From assembly GCF_001262635.1 (NCBI RefSeq), contig NZ_JXYH01000018.1, forward strand, positions 1-64,000: a stretch of 64,000 bases of DNA, in the 5' to 3' direction. Each line of letters starts with the position of its first letter. Position 1 is the stretch's first letter. The notes under the pieces were generated by a model, which saw only the letters and a program-made list of their open reading frames with translations, searched no databases and was not told the DNA's origin. This DNA comes from Aestuariivita boseongensis (GTDB taxonomy: Bacteria > Pseudomonadota > Alphaproteobacteria > Rhodobacterales > Rhodobacteraceae). The translations under genes were made by a program, and so were the position numbers. Shown here one piece after another: positions 17,048 through 25,135 of the stretch.

Positions 17048-18803
17048 AGTCGGATGCGCTCAACACCTCTACCATCCGGTCGCGCATCACGAATTTCTGC
17101 GGTTTCCCGGTAATGGTCATCGGCAGCTCCTCCACCACCCGGATATGGCGCGGCACCTTGAAATGCGCGATCTGCCCCTGGCAATAGGCGCGCACCGCCT
17201 CGGGCTCCAGCGCCCGGCCCTGTTTGGCGACGACCCAGGCGCAGACCTCCTCGCCCAGCTTCGGATCGGGAATGCCAAAGACCTGCGCCTCGCTGATATC
17301 GGGATGGCTGAACAGAAACTCCTCGATCTCGCGCGGATAGATGTTCTCGCCGCCGCGAATGATCATGTCCTTCACCCGGCCGGTGATCGAACAGAACCCG
17401 TCCTCATCCAGAACCGCCAGATCGCCCGTATGCATCCAGCCGTCGCGAATGGCCTCGCCCGTGCGGTCGGCGTCTTCCCAATATCCCTTCATCACCGAAT
17501 AGCCGCGCGTGCACAGCTCGCCCTGCACGCCCACCGGCACGATCCGGCCCGCCTCATCGACGATCTTGACTTCCAGATGGGGATGCACCCGGCCCACGGT
17601 CTCGCAGCGTTGGCGCGTTGTGTCATCCACAAAGCTCTGGAACGAGACCGGAGAGGTCTCGGTCATGCCATAGCAGATCGTCACCTCCTTCATGTGCATC
17701 CGGTCATTGACCGCCTTCATCACGTCCACCGGACAGGGCGCGCCCGCCATGATGCCGGTGCGCAGCGATGACAGATCGCGGGGCGTGGCGCTCAGATCCT
17801 GCAGCATGGCCACGAACATGGTGGGCACCCCGTAAAGCGCGGTGCACCGCTCGCGCGCCAGCGCATCCAGCGTGGTCGCGGGATCGAAGGCCTCGCCCGG
17901 GAAGACCATCGCGGCCCCTTTGCTGACGGCCCCCAAAACGCCCATCACCATCCCGAAGCAGTGATACAAAGGCACCGGTATCGCCAGCCGGTCGGTTTCG
18001 GTCAGCCTGATCCGGTCGGTCACGAACCGCGCATTGTTGACGATATTGTAATGCGACAGGGTCGCGCCCTTGGGCTGGCCCGTGGTGCCCGAGGTGAACT
18101 GAATATTGATCGCATCATCGGGCTGCAGCGTCGCGTCGATCTGGCCCAGCCGCAATTGCTGCGCCGGCCCGCCCAGGATCGAGACCTGATCGAAACTCCA
18201 GATCCCCTCCCCCTCGGGCGCGTCGCCCATCACGACCACATGGCGCAGATGCGGCAGCCGCGCCGCATGCAGACGCCCCGGCGCAGAATGCGCCAGCTCC
18301 GGCGCCAGCGTGCGGATCATCCCCAGGTAATCCGAGCTTTTGAACGACGCCGCCAGAACCAGCGCCTTGCAGCCCACCTTGTTCAGCGCATATTCCAATT
18401 CCGCCAGGCGATAGGCGGGGTTAATATTGACCAGCACAACCCCGATCCGCGCGGTGGCGAATTGCGTCAGCACCCATTCCAGACGGTTGGGCGACCAGAT
18501 GCCCAGCCGGTCCCCCTTCTCCAGCCCCAGCGCCAAAAGCCCCGAGGCCAGCGCGTCCACCGCCCGGTCGACGTCATAGTAACTCAGCCGCGCCTCCGGA
18601 AAGACCAGCGCATCGCGCGGCCCATATCGCGACACCGCATCACGCAGCAGCTGCGGGATCGTGGCAAAGGCCAGTTCCGGCTGTTTCGGCCCCTGCACAT
18701 AGGATTTTCCGTCCCGGGGGGCCAGGTCGGCCTGCGCCCCATCCTCCTGATCCAGACCGAAATTCTGGATCCGGCCCGCAATACTCTCATTCAGGATCGT
18801 CAT
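17046..18803 (-). CDS. AMP-dependent acyl-CoA synthetase / fatty-acid-CoA ligase
   Basis: 585 residues of the ANL superfamily: the P-loop IQFTSGTTGQPKGATLSHYN near residue 230, YGMTETSPVSFQS, GWMHTGDLAVLDEDGFCSITGRVKDMIIRGGENIYPREIEE and the C-terminal lysine motif PMTITGKPQKFVMR. Medium-chain or general acyl-CoA synthetase type. It is the last gene of the minus-strand amide operon, 12 bases after the amidase stop, so it probably activates the carboxylate released by the amidase. The acyl chain is not predictable. Confidence 0.88.
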   Translation of the reverse strand: MTILNESIAGRIQNFGLDQEDGAQADLAPRDGKSYVQGPKQPELAFATIPQLLRDAVSRYGPRDALVFPEARLSYYDVDRAVDALASGLLALGLEKGDRLGIWSPNRLEWVLTQFATARIGVVLVNINPAYRLAELEYALNKVGCKALVLAASFKSSDYLGMIRTLAPELAHSAPGRLHAARLPHLRHVVVMGDAPEGEGIWSFDQVSILGGPAQQLRLGQIDATLQPDDAINIQFTSGTTGQPKGATLSHYNIVNNARFVTDRIRLTETDRLAIPVPLYHCFGMVMGVLGAVSKGAAMVFPGEAFDPATTLDALARERCTALYGVPTMFVAMLQDLSATPRDLSSLRTGIMAGAPCPVDVMKAVNDRMHMKEVTICYGMTETSPVSFQSFVDDTTRQRCETVGRVHPHLEVKIVDEAGRIVPVGVQGELCTRGYSVMKGYWEDADRTGEAIRDGWMHTGDLAVLDEDGFCSITGRVKDMIIRGGENIYPREIEEFLFSHPDISEAQVFGIPDPKLGEEVCAWVVAKQGRALEPEAVRAYCQGQIAHFKVPRHIRVVEELPMTITGKPQKFVMRDRMVEVLSASD

Positions 18804-18815
18804 GCCGAAACCTCC

Positions 18816-21200
18816 CTACATGTCGCGCCAGTCACCCGAGTGTTCAAAGGCGTCCGCCGCCTGATAGATCTTCATCTCGCCGTAATGCGGCCCCACCAGC
18901 ATCAGGCCGATGGGCAGCCCCTCGCTCAGACCGCAGGGTATACTCATCGCGGGCAAACCGCCATTGAAAGGGGCGGTGTTGGGCACCATCTCGAAGGCGC
19001 GCTGCACATAGAGGCTCAGCGAACAATCCGCCGGAGGGTGCTCCTGCGGCTTGATCGGCAGCGTCGGCATCAGCAGAAGATCATACTGCTTCAGCGCCGC
19101 TAGATAGCGCTCGTTGCACCGGCGCATGATGTTCTGCGCCTTGCCATAAAAGCGTCCGCGATACTGGCGCTGGAAATGCTCGCCCACGAACATGCAGGCC
19201 TTCAGCGAATGGCTCAGCTCATCCGCGCGGCCCTTCCATTGGGCCATGTGATCGGTCATCGAGGGCAAAAACAGCCCGCGATAATTCGTGCCGGTAGAGT
19301 TGCCCCACATCATGCCATCCTGCAGCCCCTCCAGCGTGATCGCGGTCCAGGCATCCATGGCGGTATAATGATCGGGGATCGACACCTCTTCGACCCGCGC
19401 GCCCAGCTCGCGGAACCGCTCGGCGGCCTGCATCACCTTCGCATCCACATCCGCTTCGGAATTGGGATGGCCAAAGCCCTCTTTCAGCACACCGATGCGC
19501 AGCCCATGCGCGCCCCGGCCCAGCGCTTCGGTATAGGCATAGACCTTGGGCTTGTACTGGCGCGGGTCCAGCCCGTCTTCCCCGGCCAGAACCTCCAGCA
19601 GCAGGGCATTGTCGGCCACCGTATTGGTGACGGGGCCCAGATGGTCGATGGTCTGTTCGATCGGCATCGCGCCGGTATAGGGCACAAGCCCGTGCGTGGG
19701 TTTCATCCCATAGACGCCGCAATTCGAAGCCGGGATACGAATTGACCCGCCCTGATCCCCGGCAATGGCCATATCCACCTCTCCGGTCGCGACCAGCGCC
19801 GCCGACCCGCCCGAGGATCCGCCCGCCATATACCCTCGCTTCCACGGGTTGTGGATCGGCCCCTTGGCATTGGTGTGCGACCCGCCCGACAGGCATAAAT
19901 TCTCGCAATGCGCCTTGCCCGCGATGGTCGCCCCCGCATCCAGCATCCGGGTGACGATGGTGGCGTCGATCTCGGGCGTATAGCCCTCCATGATCGAAGA
20001 TCCGTTCATCATCGGCACGCCGGCCAGGCAGATCGTGTCCTTCAGCGCGATCCGCTTGCCGCGCAGCTTGCCATCTGGCGCGCCCCGCACCTCGGTCTTC
20101 ACGTACCAGGCATTCAGCGGGTTTTCCGTCTGGCTGGGGAAATATCCCGGGCTGCGGGGATAGCGCACCTCGGGCAGGTTGTCGGGCATCGCATCCAGCC
20201 GGTCATAGGCCTGCATGTAAGGCTCGATGATCTCGGTATATTCGATCAGATCCTCGTCCGACAGGCTCATCCCGAAGCGATCGGCCATCGCGCGCATCTG
20301 GGCAAGGGTGGGTCTTTTGATACTCATGGCGGTCACCGTTGGAAGATGGGATTGCGGGCGTGGCGGCTTGGATTGTCGCGGCGCGTCAGGCGGAGCCGAG
20401 CCTCCAGAGACCCCTCGCGCAGGCGGCGGCGCGGCAGGGCCTGACCGGGCCGTGCCCTGCCGCGTACCCCGCGCCGCGCCGAAGCCCAGGAAATGATCGA
20501 CCTTCGACTGGTCCGACAGGTCTGCACGGCTCAGCGATCCGGTGATCCGACCCCGTTCCAACACCAGCACCCGATCCGACAGATCCGCGATGAAATCGAA
20601 ATTCTGCTCGACCAGCAGGATCGACAGGCCGCGGGATTTGCGCAGTTTCTGCAGCGTCTCGGCCATCTCTTCGATGATCGAGGGCTGGATGCCCTCGGTC
20701 GGCTCGTCCAGCAGCAGGAAATCCGGATCGCCCATCAGGCAACGCGCCAGCGCCAGAAGCTGCTGCTCCCCGCCCGACAGCGCGCCGCCCTCGCGGTCCA
20801 GAAGCCGGGTCAGCCGGGGAAAATCCGCCAGCACCGCATCCAGCACATCCGCCTCGGACCCTGCCCCATGATCCTGCCAGGCAAAGCGCAGGTTGTCGCG
20901 CACGCTCAGCTGCGGAAAGATGCCCCGGCCCTGCGGCACATATCCCAGCCCCATCTGGCCCCGCGCATGGGGCGGCAGCCGGGTGATATCCGTGCCGTCA
21001 TAGCGGATCTGCCCGGACGTAGCGGGCAGAAACCCCATCAGCGTCTTCAGAAGCGTGGTCTTGCCCATGCCGTTATGGCCCAGCACGCCCACGACCTCAT
21101 TCTCGGCCACATCAAGGTCGATGCCATGCAGGATCGGCACCCGGCCATAACCCCCCGACAAACCCTTGGTCGACAAAAGGATATCGCGTTCGTCCTGCAT
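18816..21200 (-). CDS. In-frame fusion: LivF/UrtE-type ABC ATPase plus amidase-signature hydrolase
   Basis: One 794-codon open frame. Residues 1-245 are a complete branched-chain/urea-type ABC ATPase: Walker A GHNGMGKTT (41-49), LSGGEQQ (141-147), Walker B LLLDEPTEG (162-170), ending in VDHFLGFGAARG. Residues 246-291 are a Pro/Ala/Gly/Arg-rich linker encoded by DNA with a strong inverted repeat. From M292 (ATG at 20327) a full amidase follows, with the lysine of ALKDT, the GGSSGGSAA segment and nucleophile region GDQGGSIRIPAS. In comparable operons the two are normally separate genes, so this is either a true fusion or a lost stop. The amidase ATG has a weak GGTGA site and could also be translated alone. 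Role: energise uptake and hydrolyse the imported amide. Confidence 0.85.
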   Translation of the reverse strand: MQDERDILLSTKGLSGGYGRVPILHGIDLDVAENEVVGVLGHNGMGKTTLLKTLMGFLPATSGQIRYDGTDITRLPPHARGQMGLGYVPQGRGIFPQLSVRDNLRFAWQDHGAGSEADVLDAVLADFPRLTRLLDREGGALSGGEQQLLALARCLMGDPDFLLLDEPTEGIQPSIIEEMAETLQKLRKSRGLSILLVEQNFDFIADLSDRVLVLERGRITGSLSRADLSDQSKVDHFLGFGAARGTRQGTARSGPAAPPPARGVSGGSAPPDAPRQSKPPRPQSHLPTVTAMSIKRPTLAQMRAMADRFGMSLSDEDLIEYTEIIEPYMQAYDRLDAMPDNLPEVRYPRSPGYFPSQTENPLNAWYVKTEVRGAPDGKLRGKRIALKDTICLAGVPMMNGSSIMEGYTPEIDATIVTRMLDAGATIAGKAHCENLCLSGGSHTNAKGPIHNPWKRGYMAGGSSGGSAALVATGEVDMAIAGDQGGSIRIPASNCGVYGMKPTHGLVPYTGAMPIEQTIDHLGPVTNTVADNALLLEVLAGEDGLDPRQYKPKVYAYTEALGRGAHGLRIGVLKEGFGHPNSEADVDAKVMQAAERFRELGARVEEVSIPDHYTAMDAWTAITLEGLQDGMMWGNSTGTNYRGLFLPSMTDHMAQWKGRADELSHSLKACMFVGEHFQRQYRGRFYGKAQNIMRRCNERYLAALKQYDLLLMPTLPIKPQEHPPADCSLSLYVQRAFEMVPNTAPFNGGLPAMSIPCGLSEGLPIGLMLVGPHYGEMKIYQAADAFEHSGDWRDM
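20431..20463 (-). repeat. Hairpin-forming inverted repeat inside the ATPase-amidase linker
   Basis: GCGGCAGGG (20431-20439) and CCCTGCCGC (20455-20463) are perfect 9-bp arms around a 15-base loop. It encodes residues about 246-256, exactly where ATPase homology ends. This looks like a former intergenic hairpin (terminator-like or REP-like) absorbed into the coding frame. Confidence 0.65.
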
Positions 21201-21916
21201 CACGCCTTTTTCCCCAGATAAACGGCGCGCACATGCGGGTCCGACATCACGCGGTCCACATGATCCTCCATCAGCACCGCGCCCTGATGAAAGACGGTCA
21301 CCACTTCCGCGATCGAGCGGATGAACTGCATGTCATGCTCCACGATCACCACTGCCGCGCTGCGGGTCAGGTCGTGGATGATCGCGGTCATGCGGTCGAC
21401 ATCCTGCGCGGTCATTCCGGCGGCAGGTTCATCCAGCAGAACCAGCCAGGGATCGGCCACGGCGACGATGCCCAACTCCACCCGTTGACGCTCTCCATGA
21501 GCCAACTGGCCCAGCGCCGTCCGCGCGATGGACCCCAGCGCAAGCCGGTCGATCATCGTATCCGCGCGCGCGCGCGCCTCGGCCGGGTCGAAGAAACGCC
21601 GCGCGGCGAGCCAGATGTTTTCATGCACGCTCAGCGCATCCATCACATTGGGCGTCTGCGTCTTGATCCCCACCCCAAGCGAGGCGATCTGATGCGGCTG
21701 CCAGCCCGTGACATCCTGCCCGCGCATGAACACGTGGCCCTCGGTTGGGGTCAGAAGGCCCGTGACGCATTTGAAAAAGGTGGATTTTCCCGCCCCGTTC
21801 GGCCCGATCAGACAGCGCAATTCCCGCGCCGCCAGCTTGAAATCGACGTTGTCGCTGGCGGTCACCCCGCCAAAGCGCATGGTCAGCCCGTGGGTCTCCA
21901 GCACCGTCTCAGCCAT
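21200..21916 (-). CDS. ABC transporter ATP-binding protein (LivG/UrtD type)
   Basis: 238 residues. Walker A GPNGAGKST (near residue 38), Walker B PWLVLLDEPAAGM and the switch histidine in VVIVEHDM are visible. The signature position reads LAHGERQRVELG, with A-H in place of the canonical S-G, as in other UrtD/LivG proteins. Its stop overlaps the start of the fused ATPase (TGATG), and its start overlaps the permease gene by eight bases. Pairs with the second ATPase to power the permeases. Confidence 0.92.
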   Translation of the reverse strand: MAETVLETHGLTMRFGGVTASDNVDFKLAARELRCLIGPNGAGKSTFFKCVTGLLTPTEGHVFMRGQDVTGWQPHQIASLGVGIKTQTPNVMDALSVHENIWLAARRFFDPAEARARADTMIDRLALGSIARTALGQLAHGERQRVELGIVAVADPWLVLLDEPAAGMTAQDVDRMTAIIHDLTRSAAVVIVEHDMQFIRSIAEVVTVFHQGAVLMEDHVDRVMSDPHVRAVYLGKKA

Positions 21917-22937
21917 GACGCAGCCTCCGCATGCGCCGGGCCGAAGGCTTGCGCCGGCTGCGCCCGAAAATGCTGGTCAGAAGTGCTGCAATCGCCGGCA
22001 CCAGCCCGCGCGGCAGGAACAGAACGAAAAGAACAAGGATCAGCCCGGTGATCAGCGTGTTGTCGATCATGCTCTGCTGGCCCAGCAGAAACTTCAGATA
22101 CGCCAGACCCGCCGCCCCCACGATCGGCCCCAGCCGCGTGCCCAGCCCGCCGACAATGCACCAGATGATGATTTCCGCCGACTGGCCCAGCGAAAACAGG
22201 TTCGGCGTGACGATCTCGCCCCAATTGGCGAAAAGCGCCCCCGCCAGCCCCGCAATCGCGGCCCCGATGGCAAACAGCACCGTCTTGCGCGCGGCCACGT
22301 CATAGCCCATCAACGCCATGCGCACCTCGTTCTCGCGGATCCCCACGGCGATCCGCCCAAAGGACGACCGCAACAGCCAGGTGACCAGCAAAAACACGAT
22401 CACCAGCATCACCGCGCAGACATAGAAATAGGGATCGCCCCAGATGTAAGCGTCGGGATCGCCCGGAACGTTCAGCGTCTGGAAGCCGGGAATGCCGTTG
22501 AACCCGCCCAGCCGCGCCTCGCCGATCTTGTACTGAGGCCCGGCGGTTGAATTGACGAACTTGAACAGGATCAGCGTGACCACCAGCGTGATGACGCCCA
22601 GATACACATCCGTCAGACGGCCATAGAACATCATGGCCCCCAGAAGCGCTGCAAACAGCGCGGGCACCAGCACCGCCAAGATCATCGGCACTGTGCTTTC
22701 GCCGATATTGATCGCGGCAATGGCATAGGTATAGGCGCCCAGCCCGAAAAACGCCGCCTGCCCGAAACACAGGATGCCGCCAAAGCCCCAGATCAGCCCA
22801 AGGCTCAGCCCCAGCATCCCGTAGATCACCAGCACCGTCAGCGTATAGGTGCCGATGACCAGCGGCATCAGCCAGATCAGCAACGCCGCCACGACCAGCG
22901 TGACCAGCACCTCGCGCCCTGCTCCGCCCGCCCGCAT
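21909..22937 (-). CDS. Branched-chain amino acid/urea-type ABC permease (LivM/UrtC type)
   Basis: 342 residues from ATG 22937, about 8-10 membrane helices. The LivM hallmark GLSLGLIWGFGGILCFGQAAFFGLGAYTYA and the coupling-loop region GIRENEVRMALMGYDVAARKTVLFAIGAAIAGLAGAL are present. The C-terminus is basic (GRSRRKPSARRMRRLRHG). The start shares one base with the LivH stop. Longer readings in this frame (from 23510) run antiparallel to no known domain and are rejected. Confidence 0.92.
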   Translation of the reverse strand: MRAGGAGREVLVTLVVAALLIWLMPLVIGTYTLTVLVIYGMLGLSLGLIWGFGGILCFGQAAFFGLGAYTYAIAAINIGESTVPMILAVLVPALFAALLGAMMFYGRLTDVYLGVITLVVTLILFKFVNSTAGPQYKIGEARLGGFNGIPGFQTLNVPGDPDAYIWGDPYFYVCAVMLVIVFLLVTWLLRSSFGRIAVGIRENEVRMALMGYDVAARKTVLFAIGAAIAGLAGALFANWGEIVTPNLFSLGQSAEIIIWCIVGGLGTRLGPIVGAAGLAYLKFLLGQQSMIDNTLITGLILVLFVLFLPRGLVPAIAALLTSIFGRSRRKPSARRMRRLRHG

Positions 22938-23803
22938 CACAGCTTGCCCTTGAAGAAGCGGCCGGTGATGCCCTGCGGCATGGTCCGCAGCAGAACCACG
23001 GCGGCGATCAGAAGCGCGACCTCTCCGATCACGGGCGAGATGGCGAAGGTGAAGATCTGGCTGATCACCCCGAAGGACGTGGCCGAACTGACCAGCCCCG
23101 CGATCAGTGATGGCCCCCCGGCGATCACGGTGATGAACGCCTTGGCGATATAGGCCCCGCCCGAGGTCGGCACCAATCCCACCAGCGGCGCCAGGACAGC
23201 GCCCGCCAGCCCCGACAGGGCCGAGCCGCAAAAGAACGTGGCCATGTAAATCCGGTCGGGGCTGTATCCCAGCGCCGCCGCCATATCCGCCCGCTGCATC
23301 GTGCCGCGCGCGATCAGCCCGGCGCGCGTGCCGCGCAACACTGCGTAGATTCCGATGACCAGCAGGATCGACACCACGATGATGAAGAAATTGTACCCGT
23401 TGATCTGATACCCGCCGACCGCAAAGCCGGGGATCGGGGTCGAAATACCGGTTGTCGTATTGCCGAAAATCATCGTGGCCAGCCCGATGAAAACAAGGCT
23501 CAGCCCCCATGTGGCCAGCATCGTGTCGACCAGACGCCCGTAAAGATGCCGGATCACCAGCCGTTCGACCACCAGCCCGATCAGCCCGACAACCAAGGGC
23601 GCGATCACCAGCATGGCGACAAAGACATTCACCCCCAGATTGACCGCCGTGATGGTGGCATAGCCCCCCATCATCATGAATTCGCCATGCGCCAGGTTGA
23701 TGACCTTCATCATGCCAAAGACCACCGCCAGCCCGGCACTGATCAGCACCAGCGACGCCACGGCGTAAAGCATCTCGACCAGGATGACGAAGGTAAGATC
23801 CAT
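22937..23803 (-). CDS. Branched-chain amino acid/urea-type ABC permease (LivH/UrtB type)
   Basis: 288 residues from ATG 23803 (MDLTFVILVEML). Family motifs: VVFGMMKVINLAHGEFMMMGGYAT near residue 32 and the coupling region RADMAAALGYSPDRIYMATFFCGSALSGLAGAVLAPL. Eight or so membrane helices. It is preceded by a strong stem-loop that separates it from the binding-protein gene. Forms the membrane channel with the LivM-type partner. Confidence 0.92.
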   Translation of the reverse strand: MDLTFVILVEMLYAVASLVLISAGLAVVFGMMKVINLAHGEFMMMGGYATITAVNLGVNVFVAMLVIAPLVVGLIGLVVERLVIRHLYGRLVDTMLATWGLSLVFIGLATMIFGNTTTGISTPIPGFAVGGYQINGYNFFIIVVSILLVIGIYAVLRGTRAGLIARGTMQRADMAAALGYSPDRIYMATFFCGSALSGLAGAVLAPLVGLVPTSGGAYIAKAFITVIAGGPSLIAGLVSSATSFGVISQIFTFAISPVIGEVALLIAAVVLLRTMPQGITGRFFKGKL

Positions 23804-23827
23804 GAACCCACTGCCTTTCACATCTGC

Positions 23828-23857
23828 GGATCAGGGCGGCCAGCGCCGCCCCGATCC
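23828..23857 (-). other. Stem-loop between the binding-protein gene and livH
   Basis: GGATC-A-GGGCGGC (23828-23840) pairs with GCCGCCC-C-GATCC (23845-23857), 12 pairs with one mismatch and a four-base loop. It has no T-run on the coding strand. Placed just after the substrate-binding-protein stop, as in the three TRAP loci here. Confidence 0.65.
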
Positions 23858-23870
23858 CTTGATCTGTTGA

Positions 23871-25091
23871 TCAGATCTCGATCTCGTATTGGGTGTTGTC
23901 GTCGGGATTGGCGCTCAGATCGCAGACCGCCTGCGTGTCGATGGGCTGGCGCTGGGGCAGCGTCTCGACCACGCGCATCTGCTGGTCCTGCATCTCCATC
24001 AGATGCACGTCCAGAACCGCGTGATGCGTGTTGGGATCGACCGTCACCTTACCGCCCGGCCCGGTGATGGAAATCCCCGTCTCCAGCGCCGCGATCACCG
24101 CGTCACGCTCGATCGACCCGGCCTGGCGCACGCCCTCGGCCCAGGTCATCAGCCCGTGATATTGCGACACAGCGATTTCGTGCATCGACTGATCGCCATT
24201 GAACATCGCGGCCCATTTCTCTTTGAAGGCGGCGTTTTCAGGCGTGTCCAGCTCCTGGCTGTAGTTATAGGCGCACATGATGCCGTTGCCCTCTTCCGGG
24301 GTCAGCACCTTGTGTTCATTGCCCACCCCCAGCGTGGTCGAGGCCAGCGCGATCCGGTCCTTCATCCCCGCCGCGGCCCATTGCCGGAAGAACGACAGAT
24401 GCGCACCGCCCACCAGCGGCGCGATCACCAGATCGGGCGCGGCGGTCTGCACCTTGGCGATGGTCGATCCGAAATCCGACACATCCAGCGGGAAGAAATC
24501 GGTGGCAACCACTTCCCCGCCATTGTCATTGACGAATTTCTCGATCCAGCGCGCGGTGATCTGGCCATAGTTGTAATCGGCCGCCAGGATATAGACCTTC
24601 TTGCCCGATTTCCCCATGGCGTAAGGCACCAGCGCCTCGACCTGCTGGGCAGGTGTGACCCCGTTGATGAAGATATTGCGGTCACACACCCCGCCTTCGT
24701 AAAGCACGTTGTAGAAATAAAGCGTCTTCGACTTGCGCATCGTCTGCCGGATCGCCTCGCGCGAGGCCGACAGGATCCCGCCATGAACCACGTCCACCCG
24801 GTCCTGCCGGGTCAGTTGCTGACCGTATTGCGAATAAAGCGCCATGTCCGACTGGGTGTCATAGGCCACCACCTCGACCGGGCGCCCCAGAAGGCCGCCG
24901 GCTTCGTTGATCTCGGCCACCGCCAGGCGTGTGGCCATGTCCATCGGCTTGCCATAGGCATCGAAAATGCCGGACGTATCCAAAATGGACCCCAGTTTGA
25001 TCGCATCCGCCGCGAGCGTCACATTGGGCAGCAGGCTCGCCGTGGTCAGGGCGGCCGCTCCGCCAAGCAATTCTCTCCTGTTCAGAGACAT
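23871..25091 (-). CDS. ABC transporter substrate-binding protein, AmiC/UrtA/FmdD-like
   Basis: 406 residues. N-terminal RRELLGGAAALTTASLLPNVTLAAD is a Tat-like signal peptide. The mature part shows the urea/short-chain-amide binder pattern: LGSILDTSGIFDAYGKPMDMATRLAVAEINEAGGLLGRPVEVVAYDTQSD..., YFYNVLYEGGVCDRNIF and YILAADYNYGQ. The Y-E-G-G-x-C block is shared with UrtA and amide sensors. With the downstream permeases, ATPases and amidase this implies amide or urea-derivative import. The ligand itself is not identified. Confidence 0.88.
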   Translation of the reverse strand: MSLNRRELLGGAAALTTASLLPNVTLAADAIKLGSILDTSGIFDAYGKPMDMATRLAVAEINEAGGLLGRPVEVVAYDTQSDMALYSQYGQQLTRQDRVDVVHGGILSASREAIRQTMRKSKTLYFYNVLYEGGVCDRNIFINGVTPAQQVEALVPYAMGKSGKKVYILAADYNYGQITARWIEKFVNDNGGEVVATDFFPLDVSDFGSTIAKVQTAAPDLVIAPLVGGAHLSFFRQWAAAGMKDRIALASTTLGVGNEHKVLTPEEGNGIMCAYNYSQELDTPENAAFKEKWAAMFNGDQSMHEIAVSQYHGLMTWAEGVRQAGSIERDAVIAALETGISITGPGGKVTVDPNTHHAVLDVHLMEMQDQQMRVVETLPQRQPIDTQAVCDLSANPDDNTQYEIEI

Positions 25092-25135
25092 GTCATGTCC
25101 TCCGTTGGTTGGGTGTTGGGAAGGGTGAGTTCAGA

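Noticed and set aside
22937-23510. N-terminal extension of the LivM reading frame
   Set aside because: The extension runs through livH in another frame with no similarity; ATG 22937 matches LivM start and the one-base overlap with livH.
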